Positions 34,438 through 43,400 of a DNA stretch of 64,000 nucleotides are shown here, piece by piece. Source of the DNA: JANXVY01 sp040080145 (GTDB taxonomy: Bacteria; Pseudomonadota; Alphaproteobacteria; Rhizobiales; Hyphomicrobiaceae); assembly GCA_040080145.1 (NCBI GenBank), contig JBEBJA010000074.1, positions 62,001-126,000 of the forward strand, written 5' to 3'. The position numbers and the translations under genes are program-made. Each line of letters begins with the position of its first letter. Within the stretch, counting starts at the first letter, position 1. Under the pieces are notes generated by a model that worked only from the letters and a program-made list of their open reading frames with translations, made no database searches and had not been told where the DNA came from.

Positions 34438-35666
34438 ATTCCTGCATACATGCGTTCGGGATTGAGAATTCCGCTCGGATCGAATGCCGATTTGATCCCG
34501 CGGGTCAGGCGTTCGACGGCTGGGCTCATGGGTTGGAACACCTCGACTGAGCGGCGTACGTCTGCCTCCGCCCGGATCAGCGTCGCGTGACCGCCGTGTG
34601 TCGACAAAATCCGCCTGATATCGGCTGCGCCCGCATCGGCTGATGCTGTCACTTCCAGCCAGATCACGCCGCCGGATGCATCATAATAGGCTTCGACTTT
34701 CATATTCCGCCGGACAGCGTTGATTGCCTTTGCCGCCAATGCAGGTGCCGTCGAAATTCGCCACAGGTGGGCCGGTGATTCGCTTTTGAGCGGGGTCAGC
34801 ACCGATAATCGCCGCAGTTCCGACCAGAACGGCAGTGACGCTTCATGCGCTAGCGAGAGCGGCGACCCGTAAATTTTGAGCGCATCCTTGAGGCGCTCGA
34901 CGCGGTAGGCAACCGAGTTGCTGAAATTCTCGATGCGAATGGCGGTCAGTGTGCTCGCTTCGCGTGCCAAGCTGTTGAGTTCGAGACGGGACGTCAGGCC
35001 TGCCGTGAGGTGGGCGGTCCCTGAGACCTCGTAGGGGGTTCCCATCGCCGCGCACAACAATTCCACGCCGATCTCGTCCGACAGTCCGGCATAGACCAGC
35101 GTTTCCGTTTGCTGTGGCTTGGGCAGTACTTTGAACGTGACTTCGCTGAAAACTGCAAGCGTGCCCCAGCTCCCAGTCAATCCGCGCGCCACGTCGTATC
35201 CGGTCACGTTTTTCAGCACGCGCCCGCCCGATTTGAAAAGTTCGCCGCGTCCGTTGATTGCGCGCACACCCAACAGGTGATCGCGTGCGGCTCCTGCTGC
35301 GATCCGCCGCGAACCTGAGATGTTGGTCGCAAATACCGAGCCGATGGTTTGCACGCCCCCCGCGCCCCCGGTTGCTGGACCCAGATCGACGGGTTCGAAC
35401 GCCAGCATCTGACCGCGCTCGGCCAATGTGCCCTCGATCTGGGCGACCGATGTTCCCGCATTTGCCGACATAACAAGTTCGGTCGGCTCGTAAAGTGTGA
35501 TGCCTGATAACCTAGTCAGTTCGACGATGACGGATTGAGGTGCGGGACGCCCAATAGCGGATTTCGAGCCCGCCCCGCGGATCTCTGCAGGTAGCTTTTG
35601 CTGGGCTAGTGCTGCGAGTGCGCTCTGCAACTCGGCTTCAGTTGTCGGCCGCACAAATTCAACCAC
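34434..35666 (-). CDS. glcE: Glycolate oxidase FAD-binding subunit GlcE
   Basis: A 410-residue FAD-linked subunit of glycolate oxidase. The PCMH-type FAD-binding domain occupies the first 180 residues (EIRGAGSKSAIGRPAP, MSANAGTSVAQIEGTLAERG, and GRVLKNVTGYDVARGLTGSW, the last a hallmark of GlcE). The C-terminal part is shorter than in GlcD and lacks its cap domain. It starts 37 bp after glcD on the same strand. Confidence 0.93.
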   Translation of the reverse strand: MVEFVRPTTEAELQSALAALAQQKLPAEIRGAGSKSAIGRPAPQSVIVELTRLSGITLYEPTELVMSANAGTSVAQIEGTLAERGQMLAFEPVDLGPATGGAGGVQTIGSVFATNISGSRRIAAGAARDHLLGVRAINGRGELFKSGGRVLKNVTGYDVARGLTGSWGTLAVFSEVTFKVLPKPQQTETLVYAGLSDEIGVELLCAAMGTPYEVSGTAHLTAGLTSRLELNSLAREASTLTAIRIENFSNSVAYRVERLKDALKIYGSPLSLAHEASLPFWSELRRLSVLTPLKSESPAHLWRISTAPALAAKAINAVRRNMKVEAYYDASGGVIWLEVTASADAGAADIRRILSTHGGHATLIRAEADVRRSVEVFQPMSPAVERLTRGIKSAFDPSGILNPERMYAGI

Positions 35667-35703
35667 GTATCAGTCTCCTTAAGGGCAAAAGAGTGCGAAT
35701 GGT

Positions 35704-37167
35704 TCAGGCTGCGGCCGGGATAATGGTGCTGGTTACACGCGCTTGTGCTTCAAGGGGAAAAACTTTGGCGGGGTTTAACAGCCAGCCGGGGTCGAACACC
35801 GATTTGATGCGCATCTGTACATTCAGATCGACGTCGTTGAACTGCTTTGTCATCAAGTCGCGCTTTTCGATACCGACGCCATGTTCGCCGGTCAGGCATC
35901 CGCCGACTTCCACGCATAGTGCGAGAATATCGGCACCGGCCTTCTCGGCCTTCTGCTCGCTTGCTGGATCGTTGGCGTCGAACATGATGAGTGGATGCAG
36001 ATTGCCGTCGCCGGCATGGAAGATATTTGCCACGCGCAATCCGTAGCTGGTGCAAATTTGCGAAATAGCCGTCAACACTTCTGGCAAGCGCCCCAGGGGA
36101 ATCGTGCCGTCCATGCAGTAGTAGTCCGAGATCCGGCCCAAAGCGCCGAACGCTGATTTGCGGCCTTTCCAGATTTTGGCGCTCTGATCTGCACTCGCGC
36201 TGATGGTATGTGTCGTCGGGCGGAACGGCTTGGCGAGGTCGAGCATCTGCTGCAGCCGTTCGGATATCTCGGCTTCCGAGCCCTCGACTTCGATAATCAG
36301 CAAGGCTTCAACGTCCAATGGATAGCCAGCTTTTGCGTAATCCTCGCAAACGGCAATGGCCGGGCGATCCATAAACTCGATCGCGACCGGGATGACCCCC
36401 GAGGCGATGATTGCGGCTACGCAGCGGCCAGCGGCCTCGCTTGAGTCGAACCCGAGCAGCATCGGCCGTGCGCCCTCGGTTGCCTTGATGATGCGTACCG
36501 TCGCTTCTGTGATAATCCCCATCTGGCCTTCCGACCCGATAATGAGGCTCAAAAGATCGTAGCCTGCCGCGTCCACGTATGGCCCACCAACGTCAATGAT
36601 CTCGCCGGTCATCAGCACCATGCGTACGCCAAGCACGTTGTTGGTCGTAACGCCGTATTTGAGGCAGTGCGCGCCACCCGAGTTCATGCCGAGATTGCCG
36701 GCGAGCGTGCATGCGAGCTGGCTTGATGGATCGGGCGCGTAGAAAAAGCCCTCTGGTGCAACGGCTGCCGTAATAGCGACGTTGGTGATGCCGGTTTCGA
36801 CCCGCATGGAGCGGCCGGCGTAATCAACGTCCAGCACGCGGTTCATCTTTGAAATGCCGATGACGATTGCATCTTCGGCCGGGAGTGCGCCTCCTGCTAG
36901 CGACGTGCCTGCCCCGCGAGCAATGACCTTGATGCCGTTTGCGTGGCAATAGCGCATGACGTTTGCAACTGCCTGGGTCGTTTGCGGCAGCACCACCGCC
37001 AGCGGCATCCTCCGGTAGGACGTCAGTGCATCGGTATCAAAAGCCCGCCGCCCGTCTTCGTCCGAGATCACCGCCTCGCGGCCTGCAATGGCGATCAGGT
37101 CCGCCGTGATTTTTTCCCGCCGCCCCATGATGTCGCGGTCGGGGTCCGGCAGCCGAATGAGCGACAT
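35704..37167 (-). CDS. glcD: Glycolate oxidase subunit GlcD
   Basis: A 487-residue FAD-dependent oxidase subunit converting glycolate (or D-lactate) to glyoxylate (or pyruvate). The FAD-binding motif is VIARGAGTSLAGGALPAED (about residues 81-99). IFHAGDGNLHPLIMFD and GGCLTGEHGVGIEKRDLM close the active site near residues 400-450. It is first in the minus-strand glc set and divergent from the LysR regulator 200 bp away, which probably controls it. Confidence 0.95.
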   Translation of the reverse strand: MSLIRLPDPDRDIMGRREKITADLIAIAGREAVISDEDGRRAFDTDALTSYRRMPLAVVLPQTTQAVANVMRYCHANGIKVIARGAGTSLAGGALPAEDAIVIGISKMNRVLDVDYAGRSMRVETGITNVAITAAVAPEGFFYAPDPSSQLACTLAGNLGMNSGGAHCLKYGVTTNNVLGVRMVLMTGEIIDVGGPYVDAAGYDLLSLIIGSEGQMGIITEATVRIIKATEGARPMLLGFDSSEAAGRCVAAIIASGVIPVAIEFMDRPAIAVCEDYAKAGYPLDVEALLIIEVEGSEAEISERLQQMLDLAKPFRPTTHTISASADQSAKIWKGRKSAFGALGRISDYYCMDGTIPLGRLPEVLTAISQICTSYGLRVANIFHAGDGNLHPLIMFDANDPASEQKAEKAGADILALCVEVGGCLTGEHGVGIEKRDLMTKQFNDVDLNVQMRIKSVFDPGWLLNPAKVFPLEAQARVTSTIIPAAA

Positions 37168-37367
37168 TTTACTTTCCTTTTGGTCCGGGAGGCGATTGCT
37201 GATTTATCACAGCATACTCGATGCGGCTTTAACTACCCAAACACCAAAAAACTACAATCTTTAGCCACCTTCAACCCATGAGCATAAGTGTTGCGTCCAC
37301 ACCGTTATCTAACAGCCCATAGTTTTGTCGACTGTTTTGGCACATTGTATACGTTGGAGCATAATCC

Positions 37368-38384
37368 ATGAGTTCGGATTCTCGAAAGTCCAACAAGGAA
37401 GTATCCGTGACTGCGATCAGTGATCTTGAAATCTTCGCCCGCGTTGCCCGGACGGGAAACATGTCCGCCGCAGGACGCGAGATGGCCTTGTCGCCAGCTG
37501 TCGTGTCCAAGCGCGTCAGCTTGCTGGAGGACCGCCTGGGTGCCCGCTTGTTCCAGCGGACAACGCGGCAACTGACCTTGACCGAGACCGGGGAGGGCTA
37601 TTTCAAGCGGGTTGTCGACATCCTGAGCCTGGTTGAGGAAGCCGAAGATTTTGTCAGCCGCCGCAATACCAAGCCGCGCGGCATTCTCAAGGTGACGGCC
37701 CCAACGTCGTTCGGCCGCCGTCATGTCACGCCGCACCTTGCGTCTTTCTTGGCCCGCTATCCCGACATCGAACTCGACATGCATCTGACCGACACGTTCG
37801 CCGATATTATTCGCGACGGGTTCGATCTTGCGATCCGTATTGGCGAGCTTCAGGATTCCTCCCTTGTCGCTCGCAAACTTGCCTCTGATCACCGGGTGTT
37901 ATGCGCCTCGCCGGATTACCTCGCCAGAGAGGGTACGCCTAAGTCAGTTGCCGACCTTGAAAGCCATAGCTGCATCGGCGCGGGCCTTCAGGAGGCTTGG
38001 CGGCTTGATGGCCCCGAGGGCCCCAAGTACGCTAAAATTCATTCCAATGTCCGTACCAACTCAGCTGATTTTGTTCGCGATGCTCTCATTGCTGGGTTGG
38101 GAATTGGTCTTCGCGCGACCTGGGATATTGGACAAGAATTGAAGTCTGGCGAACTCGTCCGCATTTTGCCTGAATACCGGGGCGCGAGTTCCCTTGCCAT
38201 TCACGCCGTCTATCCCAGCCGTGACTTCATGCCGGCCAAGGTTAACGTCTTTATCGAGCATCTGGCTGAAACCTATGGTTCCGAGCCGTACTGGGATCGC
38301 GACCTGGCTGGCTTAGTTGGCAGCCAGAGCGACGGTAAGGGTGGCCGCTCCAACGGCAAGGTTCGCGTCGCTGCGACGCGCTAA
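37368..38384 (+). CDS. LysR-family transcriptional regulator divergent from glcD
   Basis: A 338-residue LysR protein. The helix-turn-helix lies at residues 18-70 (SDLEIFARVARTGNMSAAGR then SPAVVSKRVSLLEDRLGARL). The substrate-binding domain follows (RGILKVTAPTSFGRRHVTPH at about 104-123, of the D-malate/aromatic-type subgroup). A short basic tail is not part of the fold. The 200-bp divergent region with glcD makes glycolate-oxidase control its likely job. A GTG at 37407 is a possible shorter start. Confidence 0.9.
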   Translation: MSSDSRKSNKEVSVTAISDLEIFARVARTGNMSAAGREMALSPAVVSKRVSLLEDRLGARLFQRTTRQLTLTETGEGYFKRVVDILSLVEEAEDFVSRRNTKPRGILKVTAPTSFGRRHVTPHLASFLARYPDIELDMHLTDTFADIIRDGFDLAIRIGELQDSSLVARKLASDHRVLCASPDYLAREGTPKSVADLESHSCIGAGLQEAWRLDGPEGPKYAKIHSNVRTNSADFVRDALIAGLGIGLRATWDIGQELKSGELVRILPEYRGASSLAIHAVYPSRDFMPAKVNVFIEHLAETYGSEPYWDRDLAGLVGSQSDGKGGRSNGKVRVAATR

Positions 38385-38605
38385 GCAGACGCTGCCACTT
38401 GCAAAAATCAGAGGGTTGCGTTGCTCGTCGCGCGCAAACGGGCTAGACGTCCTCATACCCTGTTGCAAAATGAATGACCGAAGGGAGGTCATTCAGTTTG
38501 AGTCCGTTCTAGCGGACGGTGGCTCGGTGCCGCTGGGCCAGCGTACGGCGACATGGTCGATGTATTCGCTCGCCTGTATTTTTCCGATTCGCAAAAGGCA
38601 CGACG

Positions 38606-39388
38606 ATGAGCACTCTTGAGGCATCGCTGCGACCCCGCGTGGGTTTGTTTGTCACCTGCCTCGTGGACGTTTTTCGTCCATCGGTTGGCTTTGCCGCCGT
38701 CAAGTTGCTCGAAGCTGCCGGTTGTGAAGTGGAGGTGCCGGCGTTGCAGACTTGTTGCGGCCAGCCAGCGCACAATTCAGGCGATACGAAAACGACCAAG
38801 GCTATTGCGCTGGCGACTATCGAGGCCTTCGAAGGCTTTGATTATATCGTTGCTCCGTCTGGTTCGTGTGCCGGTATGCTGAAATCTCACTATCCCAAAC
38901 TCATGGCGGGCGACGAGGCGGCCGAACTAAAGGCCAAGGCCTTTGCTAGTCGCGTCCATGAACTGGTTTCATTTCTCGCCGATGTCCGCGGTATCACGTC
39001 AGTGACATCCGACTTTCAGGGCCGTGTCACCTATCATGACAGCTGCTCGGGTCTACGTGAACTCGACATCAAGTCCCAGCCGCGGGCGCTCCTTGCTTCC
39101 ATTCCCGGTGTTGAATTGGTCGAGATGCCGGACAGCGAAATCTGCTGTGGCTTTGGCGGGACGTTTTCGGTCAAGTTCCCCGACATCTCCAACGCCATGG
39201 TGGAAAAGAAGACCGCCAACGTCGCCCGCGCAAAGACGGATGTCTTGCTGGCCGGTGATCTGGGCTGTCTTATGAACATGGCAGGAAAACTTAAGCGCGA
39301 AGGAAGCTCTATCGAGGTTCGGCACGTTGCGGAAATTCTCGCTGGCGATATTGCCAGCCCACCGATTGCTTCTGGGAAGCTGAAGTAA
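38606..39388 (+). CDS. lutA: LutA/LldE-type CCG-domain iron-sulfur protein
   Basis: A 260-residue protein of the lactate-utilisation LutA (YkgE/LldE) type with two CCG cysteine-rich domains: LQTCCGQPAHNSGD (about residues 46-59) and EICCGFGGTFSVKFPD (about 180-195). The same CCG domain closes GlcF. LutA normally works with LutB and LutC in L-lactate oxidation, yet neither is present next to it. AAGG precedes the ATG at 38606. It may serve the LysR-controlled alpha-hydroxyacid oxidation genes. The label lutA is by family and is not proven. Confidence 0.85.
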   Translation: MSTLEASLRPRVGLFVTCLVDVFRPSVGFAAVKLLEAAGCEVEVPALQTCCGQPAHNSGDTKTTKAIALATIEAFEGFDYIVAPSGSCAGMLKSHYPKLMAGDEAAELKAKAFASRVHELVSFLADVRGITSVTSDFQGRVTYHDSCSGLRELDIKSQPRALLASIPGVELVEMPDSEICCGFGGTFSVKFPDISNAMVEKKTANVARAKTDVLLAGDLGCLMNMAGKLKREGSSIEVRHVAEILAGDIASPPIASGKLK

Positions 39389-39450
39389 GAACAGTGGCCA
39401 CCGGCGGTTAGCAGGTAGTCACTACCGACCTGGATTTCCGTGATGAAGGC

Positions 39451-39759
39451 TCAGTGAGTCCAGCTGCCGATTCGGCCGAATTTAAAGTTATCGGCGTAGG
39501 AGCGGCGTGTGGGTTTGCGGGCGGGCGCTTCGCTGACGGTGAATGCCATGCCGTTGGCTTCAGCATAGCGGACCGCATCTTCTTTGGAGGGGAAGCGCAA
39601 GGTCACCTGCTTTGCGGTGTTGGCCGAGCCGCTCCAGCCCATCAATGGGTCAACCGAGACTGCGCTGGCTGCTGCGGGTTCCAGCACCCATTCGTGAGTA
39701 TTGCCGTGGCCGGATTGCATGGCGGCTTTTGCTGGCTTGTAAATGCGGACGTTGGTCAT
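39451..39759 (-). CDS. ETC complex I (NDUFS4-like, 18 kDa) subunit
   Basis: A 102-residue protein of the alphaproteobacterial and mitochondrial NDUFS4 family, an accessory subunit of NADH:ubiquinone oxidoreductase that stabilises the peripheral arm. It has VRIYKPAKAAMQSG at the N-terminus, DPLMGWSGSANTAKQVTLRF (about residues 38-57) and YADNFKFGRIGSWTH at the end, all family marks. Its presence supports an alphaproteobacterial origin. It sits upstream of tRNA-Pro on no shared transcript that I can prove. Confidence 0.93.
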   Translation of the reverse strand: MTNVRIYKPAKAAMQSGHGNTHEWVLEPAAASAVSVDPLMGWSGSANTAKQVTLRFPSKEDAVRYAEANGMAFTVSEAPARKPTRRSYADNFKFGRIGSWTH

Positions 39760-39800
39760 GCGCGCGGGCCTGGCAATCGTTGCGAAACGCCAAAAATGAT

Positions 39801-39877
39801 TGGTCGGGGCGTGGGGATTCGAACTCCAGACCCTCTGCTCCCAAAGCAGATGCTCTACCAGGCTGAGCTACGCCCCG
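39801..39877 (-). tRNA. tRNA-Pro (anticodon TGG)
   Basis: A 77-nt cloverleaf on the minus strand. The acceptor stem CGGGGCG (39871-39877) pairs with CGCCCCG (39805-39811), the CCA end is encoded, the anticodon loop TTTGGGA gives TGG, and the T arm carries GGAGTTCGAATCC. Confidence 0.97.
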
Positions 39878-39931
39878 ACATTGCGCATGTGTGAGGCCTA
39901 ATGATCTCGCGGTCAAGGCGTTATGCGAACT

Positions 39932-40435
39932 TTATCGTGCCGTTTGGAAAATACGATGCCGCACCCTGTCACCGGGCTTCAAGCCCAACCGGGCAGCGGC
40001 CCCACCGGCTAGTTCGAGCACGGCCAGCACATCGCCATTTGACGCGATGATCGTCTCGGATAGTGGCTCCGTCATCGCTTCGATTCGATGAATGACGCCG
40101 TCGGCGCGGATGAAGATCATATCGAGCGGGATATAGGTATTCCGCATCCACATGCTGGATTCGCGGGGGGCAGATGATGGGAAGAGCATCCCGCTGTCCT
40201 CGGCTAGTCTGGTGCGGAACATCAGCCCCATGGCCATATCTTCTGCCGACTCAGCAACTTCAATGGAAATTTGCGTCTCGCCCTGTGACGTTGTCAGCCA
40301 CAGCTTTTCGAGCAGCATTTTGGCCAGTGCCGTCCCGGGATCGCCCGCAGAGACGAACCCCAGGCAAAAAAACAACAGGGCCGCGCGTTGCGCAGCCCTG
40401 TTAATAAAATTCGATTGTACCGTGCCGATCATCAT
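39932..40435 (-). CDS. DUF192 family exported protein
   Basis: A 167-residue (from ATG 40435) DUF192 protein. The mature domain shows FRTRLAEDSGMLF, SSMWMRNTYIPLDMIFI (about residues 97-113) and the C-terminal LELAGGAAARLGLKPGD, all standard for this small beta fold of unknown function. The first 37 residues read as a signal peptide ending near PGTALA. The codons for residues 12-23 coincide with the terminator of the upstream cold-shock gene, which is unusual. A start at ATG 40321 would avoid that but lose the signal peptide. Confidence 0.8.
   Translation of the reverse strand: MMIGTVQSNFINRAAQRAALLFFCLGFVSAGDPGTALAKMLLEKLWLTTSQGETQISIEVAESAEDMAMGLMFRTRLAEDSGMLFPSSAPRESSMWMRNTYIPLDMIFIRADGVIHRIEAMTEPLSETIIASNGDVLAVLELAGGAAARLGLKPGDRVRHRIFQTAR
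40366..40402 (-). terminator. Rho-independent terminator of the cold-shock gene, inside the DUF192 reading frame
   Basis: On the minus strand AACAGGGC (right arm 40395-40402 read in reverse) and GCGC pair with their complement at 40374-40386 with one mismatch and a 3-base loop, followed by GTTTTTTT. It lies 55 bases after the csp stop codon and about 33 bases into the DUF192 gene. Confidence 0.85.
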
Positions 40436-40457
40436 GACATCCAGTGAAGATGACCGT

Positions 40458-41057
40458 TTAGTGAGACGAGGGTCCGGTCTGGACACCGTCTGGCCGCAAT
40501 TCGGCAGCCATACAGCCCTTGTAACCATGACCCCAGCGAACCTGGACGATCTGACCTGGACGAAGTTCGGCAAAACCGAAGCGCCGCAGAGTCTCCATGT
40601 GTACAAAGATATCGGGCGTGCCGTCGCCTCGTGTCAAGAATCCAAATCCGCGAACGCGGTTGAACCACTTAACCAGGGCGCGTTCCCAGTCGCTTTCAGG
40701 CTCGACAATAACGTGAGTCCGTTGCGGCAACTGAGAGGGATGGATCGCTGTCGATTCATCCATGCTGATGATGCGGAAGGCTTGCATGCCTTTGGGCCGC
40801 TTCAGAACTTGGCAGTGAACTCGGGCACCTTCGTAGGCTGTCTGAAAACCGCCAGCGCGCAGGCATGTGACATGAAGGAGAATGTCGGTCGTGCCCGTGT
40901 CTGGAACGATAAAACCATAGCCTTTTGAGGCGTCAAACCATTTAATGGAGCCTGCGATCTCGACGACCTCTAGGCCATCGCGCAAGCGTTCTAGTTCCAA
41001 ATCGGCTTGAGTCTGCGTACCACCGAGATTGGGTGGTAAGTTCGTGTCCCCCATCAT
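40458..41057 (-). CDS. Cold-shock protein with two CSD domains
   Basis: A 199-residue protein with two cold-shock domains: IKWFDASKGYGFIVPDTGTT (about residues 38-57), with LLHVTCLR, and VKWFNRVRGFGFLTRGDGTP (about 128-147), with IFVHMETLRRFG. Each has RNP1 and RNP2-like nucleic-acid-binding strands. Alphaproteobacterial double-CSD proteins bind single-stranded RNA or DNA and act as RNA chaperones or growth-phase regulators. The 610-bp upstream region likely includes a long leader. The domains are joined by a charged linker. Confidence 0.93.
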   Translation of the reverse strand: MMGDTNLPPNLGGTQTQADLELERLRDGLEVVEIAGSIKWFDASKGYGFIVPDTGTTDILLHVTCLRAGGFQTAYEGARVHCQVLKRPKGMQAFRIISMDESTAIHPSQLPQRTHVIVEPESDWERALVKWFNRVRGFGFLTRGDGTPDIFVHMETLRRFGFAELRPGQIVQVRWGHGYKGCMAAELRPDGVQTGPSSH

Positions 41058-41668
41058 CGTACCCCTTTATACTGTAAGCTGTTGCAACTTGTAATTGCTG
41101 CTCTAAACGCTGGCCTCGAAGTGATGGTGAGTCACAACGCCCTTGCGGCCGACTCAGAACAGTTAACAACGCAACAATACCATCCAGACACGAACTACCA
41201 AGTCAAAAATGGGGGTGGCGGGCGGATGGTGGCTAAAAGGTGTGCTCAATCCACAGGCTAGTTCGTCACGTAACTGCCTCAAAAATAGTATTTTAACCAT
41301 CTTCATCCGAGTGTTTTGCGCAATGCAAAAATTTTTTGCTTTGACGGCCCGAATCACGTGATCCGGAGTAAACCGCTATGCGAGTTGGCCATTTTTTGGT
41401 CATAATCGGAATGATGAATTTAGCCTAAAGTTGAATTATTTCAACCATTCTCGCTTCGCTTGTGTTGCGTTGCACCAATTTTTGGCAGATGATCTGCCAT
41501 TTCTTCTAGCAGTTGCGTTCTTCAGCCTGTGCGTGTGGTGCAGCCCAACCATCTGGTTAAAGGTTTGGAGGGAACGGTCTTACTAGACAACGCTGACGGT
41601 TGGAGAAAATTCCGTAGCGGCAATTCCCAACGTCCAGATGTGAATTAACTTAGCTTTAAGGCAGTCCT
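41058..41668. other. AT-richer intergenic region between cold-shock and glyoxalase genes
   Basis: About 610 bp without a convincing gene, between divergent genes. It is clearly more AT-rich than its surroundings, as expected for promoters and the leader of a cold-shock mRNA. It contains the palindrome GGCAGAT-G-ATCTGCC at 41484-41498. I see no RNA gene in it. Confidence 0.55.
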
Positions 41669-42109
41669 ATGAAGTACCTGCATACAATGGTCCGCGTTGG
41701 CGATCCTGCGGCGGCGCTCGCCTTTTACTGCGATGGTTTAGGGTTGATCGAGACGCGGCGCATTGATAACCAACAGGGCCGCTTTACCCTTATTTTCCTG
41801 ACGGCGCCTGCCGATAGCCAGCGCGCGGCTGATGAAAGGGCGCCCCTGCTAGAACTGACGCACAATTGGGACCCGGAGACCTATGCGGGGGGGCGCAATT
41901 TCGGCCACCTGGCATTTGAGGTCGACGACATTTATGCAACGTGCTCCCATCTTGCCAGGTGCGGGATTGTCATCAACCGCCCCCCGCGCGATGGCCGCAT
42001 GGCGTTTGTACGATCGCCGGATGGGATCTCAATCGAGCTGTTGCAGAAGGGTGCTGCTCTCGCACCACTTGAGCCTTGGGCTTCGATGGCGAACACGGGT
42101 AGCTGGTGA
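41669..42109 (+). CDS. gloA: Lactoylglutathione lyase (glyoxalase I)
   Basis: A 146-residue VOC-fold metalloenzyme converting the methylglyoxal-glutathione adduct to S-lactoylglutathione. The metal ligands are visible as His5 (MKYLHTMVRV), Glu near 61 (PLLELTHN), His near 77 (FGHLAFEVDD) and Glu near 127 (GISIELLQK). Length fits GloA. It overlaps the flavoprotein gene by 4 bp. The gor gene elsewhere in the window keeps its glutathione cofactor reduced. Confidence 0.9.
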   Translation: MKYLHTMVRVGDPAAALAFYCDGLGLIETRRIDNQQGRFTLIFLTAPADSQRAADERAPLLELTHNWDPETYAGGRNFGHLAFEVDDIYATCSHLARCGIVINRPPRDGRMAFVRSPDGISIELLQKGAALAPLEPWASMANTGSW

Positions 42110-43332
42110 CCGTGTCCGTTGCAATTGTTGGTGCAGGCCCCGCAGGCTTGATGGCTGCTGGCCGACTGGCGGCGGCCGGTCATGATGTCACCATCTACGA
42201 GCGTATGCCGTCTCCGGCCCGCAAGTTTTTGATGGCTGGGCGCGGCGGGCTCAATATCACGCATTCGGAGGAGTTCGAGCACTTCCTTGGCCGCTTCGGG
42301 GGGCGAGCGGTTGAGTTGAGGGCAGCGATCACTACTTGGCCTCCGCAGGCGACCGTGGCGTGGCTTGAAGAACTGCGAATCGAAACCTTCACCGGTTCAA
42401 GTGGCCGTGTGTTTCCGCGCGCGATGAAGGCCTCGCCCTTGCTTCGTGCGTGGTTGCGGCATTTAGACGGCTTGGGTGTTCAGCTTGTGCTTGGCCATGA
42501 ATGGCAGGGATTTGATGCGAGCGGTGCCTTGGTCTTTGCATCGCCTGCTGGGCTGCAGTTATCCGTTGCGCCTCAGGCCACTCTTCTCGCGCTTGGCGGA
42601 GCAAGCTGGCCCCGGCTTGGATCGAATGGCGCTTGGGTAGAGCTTCTGAGGCAGGAGGGCGTGTCTGTCGCTTCACTTGTTCCGGCTAACTGTGGCATTC
42701 ACATTCCTTGGTCTGAGCACATTGTGCCGCGCTTTGCCGGCGCTCCGCTCAAGCGAATCGCGCTTTCTGTCGGCACACGCACGGTCCGTGGCGAGGCCAT
42801 TATCACCCGTGCAGGGCTGGAAGGGGGTGCGGTTTACGCCCTATCATCGCTGGTTAGGGATGCTGTCGCGACTGACGGCGTTGTTCCAATCACCCTCGAT
42901 TTGCGCCCCGATATGACGGTGGGGGAGCTGGCTCAACGGCTCGGCGCACCGCGCCGCAAGCAATCGGCGGCGAACTTCCTGCGCAAGGCTGTTGCGCTGA
43001 CACCTGCGGCGATTGCTCTGTTGCGCGAGCCTGGGCCCGTTCCTCAAGACGCACTTCAACTCGCGGCACGGATCAAGGCGCTGCCCCTGACTGCCACAGG
43101 TTGTTGCGGCTTGGAGCGGGCAATCTCCACTGCCGGCGGGGTTCTTTTTGACGCCCTCGACGACAATTACATGCTTCGCGCTCGTCCGGGGGTGTTTGTG
43201 GCCGGTGAAATGCTCGATTGGGATGCGCCGACAGGTGGATATTTGTTGCAGGCGACGCTGGCGACCGCTGTTGCGGCTGCCTCTGGGGTGCAGCGCTGGC
43301 TTGATGGGGCCGCGGCGGCGCAAAGTGGTTAA
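42106..43332 (+). CDS. TIGR03862-type (BaiN-like) FAD-dependent oxidoreductase
   Basis: A 408-residue HI0933/BaiN-like flavoprotein. The N-terminal dinucleotide fold is VAIVGAGPAGLMAAGRLAAA (residues 5-24), followed by the family mark KFLMAGRGGLNITHSE (about residues 44-59) and LLALGGASWPRLGSNGAW in the middle. Near the C-terminus are TATGCCGLERAISTAGGV and GEMLDWDAPTGGYLLQAT, which contact FAD. Function and substrate are unknown. It starts at GTG 42106 overlapping gloA. Confidence 0.88.
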   Translation: MTVSVAIVGAGPAGLMAAGRLAAAGHDVTIYERMPSPARKFLMAGRGGLNITHSEEFEHFLGRFGGRAVELRAAITTWPPQATVAWLEELRIETFTGSSGRVFPRAMKASPLLRAWLRHLDGLGVQLVLGHEWQGFDASGALVFASPAGLQLSVAPQATLLALGGASWPRLGSNGAWVELLRQEGVSVASLVPANCGIHIPWSEHIVPRFAGAPLKRIALSVGTRTVRGEAIITRAGLEGGAVYALSSLVRDAVATDGVVPITLDLRPDMTVGELAQRLGAPRRKQSAANFLRKAVALTPAAIALLREPGPVPQDALQLAARIKALPLTATGCCGLERAISTAGGVLFDALDDNYMLRARPGVFVAGEMLDWDAPTGGYLLQATLATAVAAASGVQRWLDGAAAAQSG

Positions 43333-43400
43333 GTGCTCAAATTCAAGCTTTTTTGCTTTGTCGACACCAAGGGCTACTTAGTTTGTTGGGTTGCCTGGGT

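Noticed and set aside
41163..41357. 64-codon frame in the cold-shock/glyoxalase gap
   Set aside because: No ribosome binding site, no motif and AT-rich non-coding composition.
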